Source of the DNA: Streptomyces lunaelactis
GTDB taxonomy: Bacteria; Actinomycetota; Actinomycetes; Streptomycetales; Streptomycetaceae
Direction: 5' to 3'
DNA length: 64,000 bases
NCBI RefSeq assembly: GCF_003054555.1
Contig: NZ_CP026304.1
Location: 1,860,001 to 1,924,000 of the forward strand
The notes under the pieces: model-generated
What the model was told of the DNA's origin: nothing
Seen by the model: only the letters and a program-made list of their open reading frames with translations
Databases searched by the model: none
Part shown: positions 16,300 to 24,102 of the stretch, in pieces
Position numbering within the stretch: position 1 is the first letter of the stretch
How the letters are laid out: each line of letters starts with the position of its first letter
Translations under genes and position numbers: made by a program

Positions 16300-16718
16300 G
16301 ACACCCACCGTAGGCGGCCTCGGACGGTGACGGAAGTCGGGGGTCCGAGCATGCGTCAACAGTCCCACGTACCTCAGCGGTCACGCTTCTGTCACAGGAT
16401 CACGACACGCGTTCAGCTCAAACGCCGTCACTCGAACGAGCAGTTCAGCGTCGCCCCCACAGTAATTGCGCACGCTTTGGCGATCACGTCGAATATCCTC
16501 GCGGAATTGTCCGCGGCAGGTGTCTCCCCAGGAATTGACGGAGCGTAGGTAATTTACGGGTTCCTTACATAACCCCCCGCTCCTACGTGCGGCCTCCTGA
16601 CCGAACACGCATCCCGCCGCGTACGCACCCTGTTGAAGACGACCGGACCGCGAGCATCATGTCTGCAGCCCGAAACCGGTGCGACGAAGCCCGAGCCGCG
16701 GACAGCGAGGGGGCAACG
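16300..16718. other. Divergent promoter region between I78 inhibitor and ctaD
   Basis: 419 bp with no convincing gene. The frame of ctaD is open from 16587 but GAGGGGGC supports the ATG at 16719. The stretch is AT-richer around 16540-16575. No clear operator was seen. Confidence 0.5.
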
Positions 16719-18428
16719 ATGGGTACCGAGACCGCTGAGGCGACAGCCGAACGGGCACGGGTACAGAAGCCGGGCAGGGTGGTGGTGGACTGGCTGACCA
16801 CCACGGATCACAAGAAGATCGGGCACCTGTATCTGATCACCTCGTTCATCTTCTTCCTGATCGCCGGGCTGCTCGCGCTGATGATGCGCGCCGAGCTGGC
16901 CCGCCCCGGGCTCCAGCTGATGAGCAACAACGAGTTCAACCAGGCGTTCACGCTGCACGGCACGATCATGCTGCTGCTCTTCGCCACCCCCGCCTTCGCC
17001 GGCTTCGCCAACGAGATCATGCCGCTGCAGATCGGCTCACCGGACGTGGCCTTCCCACGGCTGAACATGCTCTCGTACTGGCTGTACCTCTTCGGCGGCC
17101 TGATCGTGCTCGGCTCCCTGCTGACCCCGAGCGGACCGGCGAGCTTCGGCTGGTTCGCCTACGCCCCGCTCAACTCCCTGGAGCGCTCGCCGGGCATCGG
17201 CGCCGACATGTGGATCATGGGTCTCGCGCTCGCGGGCTTCGGCACGATCCTCGGCGCGGTCAACTTCATCACCACCATCATCGGGATGCGCGCGCCCGGC
17301 ATGACGATGTTCCGGCTGCCGATCTTCACCTGGAACGTGCTCTTCACGTCGATCCTGGTGCTGTTCGCCTTCCCCGTTCTCGCGGCCGCGCTGCTCGTGC
17401 TGGAGTCGGACCGGCAGTTCGGATCGGTGGTGTTCCAGCCGGAGTCCGGCGGGGCGCTGCTGTGGCAGCACCTCTTCTGGTTCTTCGGCCATCCGGAGGT
17501 CTACATCATCGCGCTGCCGTTCTTCGGCATCGTCACCGAGATCCTCCCGGTCTTCTCCCGGAAGCCGATCTTCGGCTACCTCACGCTCGTCGCCGCGACC
17601 ATGGCCATCACCGGGCTCTCGGTGGTGGTGTGGGCGCACCACATGTTCGCCACCGGCGCGGTGCTGCTGCCCTTCTTCTCCTTCTTGTCGTTCCTGATCG
17701 CGGTCCCGACCGGGGTGAAGTTCTTCAACTGGTCGGGGACGATGCTCAAGGGCTCGCTGTCCTTCGAGACACCGATGCTGTGGGCCGTCGGCTTCCTGGT
17801 GTCGTTCCTGTTCGGTGGGCTGACCGGCGTCATCCTGGCCTCGCCGCCGATGGACTTCCATGTCACCGACTCGTACTTCGTGGTGGCGCACTTCCACTAC
17901 GTCGTCTTCGGCACCGTCGCCTTCGCGACCTTCGGCGGCTTCTACTTCTGGTGGCCCAAGTTCACCGGCAAGATGCTCGACGAGCGGCTCGGCAAGATCC
18001 AGTTCTGGGCACTGTTCATCGGCTTCCACACCACCTTCCTGGTCCAGCACTGGCTGGGCGCGGAGGGCATGCCACGGCGGTACGCGGACTATCTGGCGGC
18101 CGACGGCTTCACCGCGCTCAACACCATCTCCACCATCGGCTCGTTCCTGCTCGGCATCTCGACGCTGCCGTTCCTCTACAACGTCTGGAAGACCGCCAAG
18201 TACGGGAAGAAGGTCGGCATGGACGACCCCTGGGGGTTCGGGCGTTCGCTGGAGTGGGCCACGTCCTGTCCGCCGCCCCGCCACAACTTCGTGACCATCC
18301 CCCGTATCCGCTCCGAGTCGCCCGCCTTCGATCTGCACCATCCCGAGTTCGCGGCGGTGGAGGAGCTGGCACACGAACCGGACTCGATCAGTCCAGGGCC
18401 CGGGAAAGCCGGTCCCGGACTGCCCTGA
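16719..18428 (+). CDS. ctaD: Cytochrome c oxidase subunit I (aa3 type), solitary copy
   Basis: 569 aa; ATG at 16719 after GAGGGGGC. Haem-copper oxidase residues are present: H80 (FTLHGT) and H393 for haem a, H391 for haem a3 (HFHYV), H258 with Tyr262 (FGHPEVY), and H307-H308 (WAHHMF) for CuB. K334 in TGVKFFNW marks the K-channel. The C-terminus (SCPPPRHNF) is that of actinobacterial CtaD. No ctaC, ctaE, ctaF or qcr genes are near, so this is probably a second, lone copy alongside a main oxidase operon elsewhere. Its 3' end overlaps the convergent WYL gene by 41 nt. Confidence 0.93.
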   Translation: MGTETAEATAERARVQKPGRVVVDWLTTTDHKKIGHLYLITSFIFFLIAGLLALMMRAELARPGLQLMSNNEFNQAFTLHGTIMLLLFATPAFAGFANEIMPLQIGSPDVAFPRLNMLSYWLYLFGGLIVLGSLLTPSGPASFGWFAYAPLNSLERSPGIGADMWIMGLALAGFGTILGAVNFITTIIGMRAPGMTMFRLPIFTWNVLFTSILVLFAFPVLAAALLVLESDRQFGSVVFQPESGGALLWQHLFWFFGHPEVYIIALPFFGIVTEILPVFSRKPIFGYLTLVAATMAITGLSVVVWAHHMFATGAVLLPFFSFLSFLIAVPTGVKFFNWSGTMLKGSLSFETPMLWAVGFLVSFLFGGLTGVILASPPMDFHVTDSYFVVAHFHYVVFGTVAFATFGGFYFWWPKFTGKMLDERLGKIQFWALFIGFHTTFLVQHWLGAEGMPRRYADYLAADGFTALNTISTIGSFLLGISTLPFLYNVWKTAKYGKKVGMDDPWGFGRSLEWATSCPPPRHNFVTIPRIRSESPAFDLHHPEFAAVEELAHEPDSISPGPGKAGPGLP

Positions 18429-19344
18429 TGTGCTCGGTCAGCTCCGCCGGCTCGATCACCTCGAAGTCCACGCCCATGAGCATCACATGGATCACCAGCA
18501 CGTCCAGGCTGGCGGCCCCGGTGCGCAGCAGACAGGTGTTCTCGTCGACCGCCTCGAGCACCCCGTCGGACGGGCCGACGATCTGGGCGGCCAGCTCGGC
18601 GGACGTATGGAGTCTGATGACCGCCTGTGCCGCGTAGGCGCGGGTGGACACACCCCTGGAGACATACGCCGCGAGGTCCTCGGCCGGCGGGGTGCGCGGG
18701 GTGAAGTGCGGTCCGTGCGGCGGCTTCGGGGTGATCCGGTCCGCCCGGAACGTACGCCAGTCGGCACGGTCCAGGTCCCAGGCGACCAGATACCAGCGCC
18801 GCTCGGTGCAGACCAGGCGGTGCGGCTCCACGCTGCGGCGGGTGGCGGAGCCGCCATGGTCGCGGTACTCGAAGCGCAGCCGCTCGCTGTCCCTGCAGGC
18901 GTTGGCCAGTTCGGTGAGCACGGAGGCGTCGACCTGTGACTGAGGTGCGCGGAACATCGATACGGTGAACGCGTTGAGCGCGCCGACCCGGCGGCGCAGC
19001 CGGTGCGGCAGCACCTGCTCCAGCTTGGCCAGGGCGCGTACGGAGGTTTCGCCGATGCCCTCGATGCCGTTGCCGGCGGCGGTGCGCAGCCCGACCGCGA
19101 CGGCCACGGCCTCCTCGTCGTCGAGCAGCAGCGGCGGCAGCTCGGCCCCCGCGCCGAGCTGATAGCCACCGCCCGTGCCGGGGCTGGCGTTGACGGGATA
19201 GCCGAGCTCGCGCAGCCGGTCCACGTCGCGCCGTACGGTCCGCGGTGTGACACCGAGCCGGTCGGCCAGATCGGCCCCGGACCATTCACGGTGGGCCTGC
19301 AGCAGTGAGAGCAGACGCAGCAGTCTTGCCGAGGTCTCCAACAT
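18388..19344 (-). CDS. HTH/WYL-domain transcriptional regulator (YafY type)
   Basis: 318 aa from the ATG at 19344; the frame is open to 19374. An N-terminal DeoR-like winged helix is readable ([39 protein letters not shown]). The central WYL segment is [22 protein letters not shown]-terminal extension ends LSRALD. WYL regulators sense nucleotide or DNA-damage ligands or act as metabolic regulators; the target is not evident. Its 3' end overlaps ctaD by 41 nt tail to tail. Confidence 0.88.
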   Translation of the reverse strand: MLETSARLLRLLSLLQAHREWSGADLADRLGVTPRTVRRDVDRLRELGYPVNASPGTGGGYQLGAGAELPPLLLDDEEAVAVAVGLRTAAGNGIEGIGETSVRALAKLEQVLPHRLRRRVGALNAFTVSMFRAPQSQVDASVLTELANACRDSERLRFEYRDHGGSATRRSVEPHRLVCTERRWYLVAWDLDRADWRTFRADRITPKPPHGPHFTPRTPPAEDLAAYVSRGVSTRAYAAQAVIRLHTSAELAAQIVGPSDGVLEAVDENTCLLRTGAASLDVLVIHVMLMGVDFEVIEPAELTEHIRAVRDRLSRALD

Positions 19345-19463
19345 GGCTTCGAGTCTGCCAGCCATTGAGGACACCGACTGTCCGCAAGCCTGCGTGCCCT
19401 GAGGGACATGGCTTCGCCGCGCTGGAGGCTCCCGATCCCCTGGTCGGGGACGTCAGGGCCTCT

Positions 19464-20282
19464 TCAGCCCGCTTCGGTGAGGCGTAAGCAGAGGTCGTTG
19501 TCGTTGGTGTAGAAGGCCGCGGCGTGACAGGTGTCCGTGGTCAGCCTCGGGTAGACGAAGATGTCCTTCCTGTCCCAGATGTCGTCGAGGATGCGGGAGA
19601 TCCGGATCGCGGGGGCGTCCGCGGCCGGGCGCAGCCACAGATCCCACACCTGCCCCTTGCCGAGCGGCTTTCCGGCCATCGGCCGGCACGGCAGGGTGAA
19701 GGCGAAGGCCCTGCCCTCGCCCGTCACCGGCACCTCGTGCACCAGTTCGCCGGAGTGGAGCCTTGCCTCCGCCACAGCTCCTCCGGCCGGCTCGGCGCCG
19801 TACAGAAGCCCCTCCACCGTCAGTGCGCCCTGCTGGGGCGCGAAGCCGATGTCGCCGGCCTCGGCGTGCGGCGCGCGCGCCCAGCAGCGCAGCGCGAGGC
19901 GGCCGCCCGCCGCAGGACAGGGGACTCGCGCGGTGATCCGGTCGGCGTGAGGGGCGCGGTCGAGGAGCGCCCGCAGATCCCGGATGCCGGGCTCCACGGC
20001 GTCACCGCCGTCCACGCCCTGCTTGCTGAGCAGCACATCCCAGTGGCCCTCGGCCAGTTCGACGGTGCTGGGCAGTACGGCGCGCGAAGAGCCGTCCCCC
20101 AGAGGGGTCAGCGGCAGCCGCACCTCGTCCGCCGCGTCCTTGCCGGAGCGCGGCTTCAGCACCAGCACCGCGTCCGGCGAAGCGGGCACCGCCAGGTCGA
20201 AGGTGATGCCGCCTGCCGAGTCCGCGATGCAGTCGGCCCGTGGTGTCCGCTGCTCGACGGCTGATGAGGTGGACGTGGTCAT
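19464..20282 (-). CDS. Conserved actinobacterial protein paired with a glycosyltransferase; function unknown
   Basis: 272 aa. The ATG at 20282 shares ATGA with the glycosyltransferase stop. The composition suggests a beta-rich fold of two similar parts (ITFDLAVPASPDAVLVLKPR ... ALRCWARAPHAEAGDIGF), ending FVYPRLTTDTCHAAAFYTND. No catalytic motif or membrane segment is visible. Streptomyces relatives are sometimes labelled 'transferase' on context alone. The tight coupling points to a role in glycan or glycoconjugate synthesis with its partner. Confidence 0.65.
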   Translation of the reverse strand: MTTSTSSAVEQRTPRADCIADSAGGITFDLAVPASPDAVLVLKPRSGKDAADEVRLPLTPLGDGSSRAVLPSTVELAEGHWDVLLSKQGVDGGDAVEPGIRDLRALLDRAPHADRITARVPCPAAGGRLALRCWARAPHAEAGDIGFAPQQGALTVEGLLYGAEPAGGAVAEARLHSGELVHEVPVTGEGRAFAFTLPCRPMAGKPLGKGQVWDLWLRPAADAPAIRISRILDDIWDRKDIFVYPRLTTDTCHAAAFYTNDNDLCLRLTEAG

Positions 20283-21565
20283 GAGGCTCTCTTCCTTCTC
20301 CGGATCACGTCGGCGGCCCGATCACGCAGGGAGTACGCCATGTCGTACAGCGCGCTCCGGCCTCGGTACAGCGCGTCGCGCAGTGCGCTGTGCGTGCGAC
20401 CACCCTGGCGGCGCGCGACGAGCTCCGTGAACAGGGCCGCATGGCGCTGCGCGATGCGCGCCGGGTCGAAGCGGGCCGAGGCGGTGAGCGCTGCCTGTCC
20501 CGTACGGCGCCGCAGTTCGTCGTCGTCGATCAGCCCCAGCAGCGCGTCGGCGATCGCGTCCACGTCACCGACCGGGACCAGCCGGCCATCGACGCCGTCC
20601 TCGATGATCTCGCCGGGCCCGTGCGGGCAGTCGGTGGAGACGACGGGGACGCCGCAGCGCATCGCCTCGACGATGGTCATGCCGAACGATTCGCGGCTGG
20701 AGGTGACGGCGGCGATCGAGCCCTTGACCCACTCCGGTTCGAGCGGGTTGGCGGGCCCCATCAGGAAGACATGGTTGTGCAGCCCGCGCTCCGCGATCAG
20801 GGCATGGAGGGCGTTCCGCTCGTTGCCGGTCGCGTCCCCGCCGCCGTAGATCCGCAGCCGCCAGTCGGGGCGGGCCGCGACCACCTTGGAGAACGCCTTG
20901 ACCAGCAGGTCGTACCGCTTGACCCCGGTCAGCCGGCCGGCCGCGACGATCCACTTGGCGGCCAGGTCGGCCGGGGCGACCTTGGGCAGGGGCACGCAGT
21001 TGGGGACGGAGTCGATCCGTACGCCGCGCAGGTTCGGCTGGGAGCGGTAGGAGCGGGCGTCCGCCTCCGTGACCGTGGTGACCGCGTCGAGGAGCGGGTA
21101 GCGGTACCCGATCTCGCGGCGCAGCCGGTGGCCGTAGCTGTCCAGCGTGAGGTGCTCCTGGCCGACGCGGACCGGGCCGCGCCTGGTCTGGCGGGCGATG
21201 TGGACGTTGAGTCCGGGCCGGGTGCCGACGACGACATCGGCCTGGAGGGAGCGCAGATGGGCGGCGATCCGGGCGTCGGTGAGGCGGCTGTACTGCTTGT
21301 GCCGGCCGTCGCCGCGCGGAAAGACCTTGGCGGGGAGCCCGTACTCCGGGCGGTGGCCGTCGTAGCCCGGGCTCGTCGTCCGCAGATCGACCAGGTGCTT
21401 CATGGTGACCCCGCAAGGGGCGCCCATCATCGGCTCGTCGCGGTGGCGGAAGACGGAGACGATCTCGACTTCGTGCTCCTCGGCCAGGGTCTGGGCGAGG
21501 TTGAACGTCGTCCGGATCGTCCCGCCGATGCCGTACGCGTTGTGGAGCAGAAAAGAGATGTGCAT
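20279..21565 (-). CDS. Family 4 glycosyltransferase (GT-B fold)
   Basis: 428 aa. Motifs: N-terminal HNAYGIGGTIRTTFNLAQ (acceptor-domain glycine loop); AAGRLTGVKRYDLLVKAF (start of the donor domain, with R and K that contact nucleotide-sugar phosphates); SSRESFGMTIVEAMRCGVPV (EX7E-type E-x-F-G-x-x-x-x-E); GPGEIIEDGVDGRLVP. A basic Arg-rich tail (~ last 40 residues) could touch membrane. It probably adds a sugar to an envelope polymer or secondary metabolite. Confidence 0.88.
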   Translation of the reverse strand: MHISFLLHNAYGIGGTIRTTFNLAQTLAEEHEVEIVSVFRHRDEPMMGAPCGVTMKHLVDLRTTSPGYDGHRPEYGLPAKVFPRGDGRHKQYSRLTDARIAAHLRSLQADVVVGTRPGLNVHIARQTRRGPVRVGQEHLTLDSYGHRLRREIGYRYPLLDAVTTVTEADARSYRSQPNLRGVRIDSVPNCVPLPKVAPADLAAKWIVAAGRLTGVKRYDLLVKAFSKVVAARPDWRLRIYGGGDATGNERNALHALIAERGLHNHVFLMGPANPLEPEWVKGSIAAVTSSRESFGMTIVEAMRCGVPVVSTDCPHGPGEIIEDGVDGRLVPVGDVDAIADALLGLIDDDELRRRTGQAALTASARFDPARIAQRHAALFTELVARRQGGRTHSALRDALYRGRSALYDMAYSLRDRAADVIRRRKRAS

Positions 21566-21621
21566 GTGCCGCCGTGTCCCCCAGGTCTTCCGGTGTGCAA
21601 ACCGGACTGTACTGGTCTCCT

Positions 21622-21783
21622 AGGGTCTTTCGTTTGGATCAGGCCGGATGAGTGAGCGAGGTCTGGTGCGTGCGATCGCAAGGCGGAGGAGGGAGGCATG
21701 GCGGAGCCATGCCGACCGACGACAACGCGGCGAGCGTGCGTGCCAGGGCACGCGAGCCCGGCAAGATCCAAACGAGATGCCCT
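21622..21783. repeat. 162-bp palindromic intergenic element, arm type 2 (copy B)
   Basis: Ends AGGGTCTTTCGTTTGGATC (21622-21640) and GATCCAAACGAGATGCCCT (21765-21783), complementary at 16 of 19. The core holds GCGATCGCAAGGCGGAGGA and GACGACAACGCGGCGAG, shared with the type 1 and type 3 elements, plus an inner hairpin GGCATGGC/GCCATGCC. Its right end runs into the stop codon of the substrate-binding protein gene (21782-21784). Confidence 0.75.
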
Positions 21784-23077
21784 AGGGCTGATACGGGAGT
21801 TGGGGCACGGTGAAGCAGTTCCCGTTCATTTCGCCGCTCTGGGACACCCAGCCCTTTCCGTCCTGCCAGCGGGCGACCGACAGACACGTGCGCCGGGTCT
21901 TGGGCGGCTCGGCCAGTTTCTCGTACGAGACGGGGAGCAGCAGCCCGCGGGCGGTGTACGGCTCCGGACGGTTCAGGAATCTCTCGACGCACGCGCGCGT
22001 GAGCTCCGCCGCTCCGCCTCGCACGCAGGACTTGGCCGCGTCGGTGAACCACATGGCGGCAGCCCAGCCCTCCAGCTGCCACTGGGAGAGTTCGCGGCCC
22101 TTCATCGCGTCGCGGAAGCCGCGTACGGCGGGGTGGCCCGCGTCCTCGTAGTTGCGGCTGGATCCGGTCACCCACAGGGCGTTTCGGCAGGTGGGGGCGT
22201 TCTTGAAGTCCTTCGGTACCGAGGAGTTCCAGTTCTGGACGTTGGTGACCTTGGCGGTGACGCGTACGCCGGCGGCGTCCATCGCCTCGCACAGTTGGGC
22301 GTTGCCGTGCGTGTCCAGGGCGTCGAAGACCAGATCGGCGCCCTGTTGTCCGAGGTCGGCGGCGACCGCCCGGAAATTCGGCAGTGCGAAGTCGACCTGT
22401 TCGTTGACGACGCGGTAGCCCTCGGCCTTCAGTCCCTGGGTGATCAGGCGGGCGTACGCGGCGGAGGAGGCCTGGTTGTAGGAGACGACGGCGGCTGTAC
22501 GGGCGCCCTGGTCGCGCTTGAAGTAGCGGTAGACCTCGGTGCCGCCGTACAGGGTGCCGTCCCAGCCGGGCTTGCCGCCGTCACGCGGGGCGAGGCTTCC
22601 GTAGATCCCGTACAGATGCGGATAGGTGTCGTACGCCGGTCCGATCGGCTGGCCGCCGATGTCGGGGACACCGGCCTTGGCGACGAGGGGTGCGCCCGCG
22701 TAGTCGAGTGCGGTGGTGGCGACGAGGGCGAAGACCTTCCTCTCGTCGATCAGCTTGTGGACGCATTCGTTGTTGCCGACGCCGCTGCCGCCGTCGTCGC
22801 AGGTGACCACCTCGATACGGCGGCCGTCGACGCCGCCCTGTGCGTTGAGCGCGTCGAAGTAGGCCTTGGCCCCCTCCCCGGGCCCGGTGAAGGCGGCACC
22901 ACCGACCGGGCTGGTGGCGCTGGCGATGATGCCGATACGGATCGGTTCACCGCCGCTGCTGCGTACGGGTGACGGGCCGCCCTCGAAGTCGCTCTCCGGC
23001 AGCCGGCTGCCACAGGCGGCGATCCCGGTCGTCAGGGCCGCGAGCAGCAGCGCTTCAGCAGCCCGGCGCGGCCGCAT
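21782..23077 (-). CDS. ABC-importer substrate-binding lipoprotein, branched-chain amino-acid type
   Basis: 431 aa. A short signal peptide with lipobox TGIAAC (lipidated Cys22) is followed by a periplasmic-binding type I fold: PIRIGIIASATSPVGG, AYFDALNAQGGVDGRRIEVV, GADLVFDALDTHGN. These features suit Leu/Ile/Val- or amide-binding proteins; the ligand cannot be set. Its start overlaps the 3' end of the upstream lipoprotein gene by 23 nt, so they are coupled. The cognate permease/ATPase genes probably are the divergent set at 24103-27323. Confidence 0.85.
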   Translation of the reverse strand: MRPRRAAEALLLAALTTGIAACGSRLPESDFEGGPSPVRSSGGEPIRIGIIASATSPVGGAAFTGPGEGAKAYFDALNAQGGVDGRRIEVVTCDDGGSGVGNNECVHKLIDERKVFALVATTALDYAGAPLVAKAGVPDIGGQPIGPAYDTYPHLYGIYGSLAPRDGGKPGWDGTLYGGTEVYRYFKRDQGARTAAVVSYNQASSAAYARLITQGLKAEGYRVVNEQVDFALPNFRAVAADLGQQGADLVFDALDTHGNAQLCEAMDAAGVRVTAKVTNVQNWNSSVPKDFKNAPTCRNALWVTGSSRNYEDAGHPAVRGFRDAMKGRELSQWQLEGWAAAMWFTDAAKSCVRGGAAELTRACVERFLNRPEPYTARGLLLPVSYEKLAEPPKTRRTCLSVARWQDGKGWVSQSGEMNGNCFTVPQLPYQP

Positions 23078-23585
23078 TGCCGCTGAGCTTGACCAGGGCG
23101 CACAGGGTCTTCACAGAGACCTTCCAGGTGTCGTCCTGTAGGACCGAGGTGCCCTTGGCCCCGGGCAGCGCTGGGGTGCCGCCGACCAGCAGGTCATAGG
23201 TGACCGTGGCTTCGGTGGGCGAGGTGAACTGCACGTCCGTGACCTTGGCGGAGGACTGCGCGGCGTTCTCGTCACCGCCGAAGGCGGCGAGCAGCGGCCG
23301 CAGCAGGTTGCCGTTCTCCAGCACCTTGACCTTGTCCTCGGTCGACGCCTCGGGGTCGAAGAACGTCGTCCAGTTCGCCTCGATCTGCTGCTTGGCCGCG
23401 GCCGGGTCGGCGGGGCCGTCGGCTGCCGGGGCGCTGGTCGCCGGTGTGGTCGGGGCCGTCGCGGACGGGGTCGGTGAGGGCGTGGAGCCGCCGCCGCCGT
23501 CGTCCGAGCATCCTGCGGCCGGGACAAGTATCAAAACCGCGGCAGCCGCCCACGCCGCGGTTCTCCGGTGCCTGACATGGACCAT
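23055..23585 (-). CDS. Small secreted lipoprotein, low-affinity importer accessory candidate
   Basis: 176 aa from the ATG at 23585. It has a signal peptide with lipobox VPAAGC, a Gly/Ser/Thr/Pro-rich linker (~27-65), then a compact domain (KQQIEANWTTFFDPEAS, ENGNLLRPLLAAFGG, TVTYDLLVGG) resembling SnoaL/NTF2-like secreted actinobacterial proteins. It overlaps the substrate-binding protein gene, so a shared role at the cell surface is likely. Function unknown. Confidence 0.7.
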   Translation of the reverse strand: MVHVRHRRTAAWAAAAVLILVPAAGCSDDGGGGSTPSPTPSATAPTTPATSAPAADGPADPAAAKQQIEANWTTFFDPEASTEDKVKVLENGNLLRPLLAAFGGDENAAQSSAKVTDVQFTSPTEATVTYDLLVGGTPALPGAKGTSVLQDDTWKVSVKTLCALVKLSGNAAAPGC

Positions 23586-23679
23586 CTGGCTCACCACCGA
23601 TTCTCGGCTTCCAGCGTGTGCCGGTTCAGGGCATAGTGCAAGGAATCGGCGTTCAACACCAGAGCCGGAGGGCGCCCCG

Positions 23680-24099
23680 ATGCCGACTTCCCGACTGCTG
23701 TGGTGGGGCGGGCTGGTGGCCGCGGCCTGTGGGGCTGTGCTGTGCGTCATCGGGTGGTACGGGGTGTCCGGCGAGCGCTTCACCGCGCGGCAGCTCCCCT
23801 ATCTGGCGTCGAGCACGGTGCCGGGGGCGGCCCTGCTGGTGGCTGGTGCGGTGCTGATCGCGGCGGCGGGGCGCCACGGCGGGCCGCCGGCACCGGATGA
23901 GCCCTCGGCCGCCGGGGACGCGGCCGCGGAGGAGGTGCCGCCCTGGGACGCGCCGTCCTCGGACGGGCCGCCGCTGTGCGTGCCCGGCGGGACGCTGGCG
24001 CACCGGCCCGACTGCCCGCTGGTGGCGGGCAAGCCGGAGGCGGAGCCGGTCGGTGACCGGGAGCTCGGCCCGTGCCCCGTGTGCGAGCCCCGGATCTGA
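23680..24099 (+). CDS. Two-helix membrane protein with Cys-containing tail
   Basis: 139 aa; ATG at 23680 after GGAGGG. Two hydrophobic helices (about 8-28 and 43-63) precede an acidic Pro-rich stretch and a C-terminal segment with spaced Cys (CVPGGTLAHRPDCP ... CPVCEPRI) that could bind metal. The stop is 3 nt before the fused permease start, so it belongs to the importer operon. Not recognised as a characterised family. Confidence 0.7.
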   Translation: MPTSRLLWWGGLVAAACGAVLCVIGWYGVSGERFTARQLPYLASSTVPGAALLVAGAVLIAAAGRHGGPPAPDEPSAAGDAAAEEVPPWDAPSSDGPPLCVPGGTLAHRPDCPLVAGKPEAEPVGDRELGPCPVCEPRI

Positions 24100-24102
24100 C
24101 GG

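Noticed and set aside
15905..16384. Small frames inside the repeat elements (also near 37051 and 61593)
   Set aside because: They recur wherever the element occurs and read through its inverted arms, so they are by-products of the repeat.
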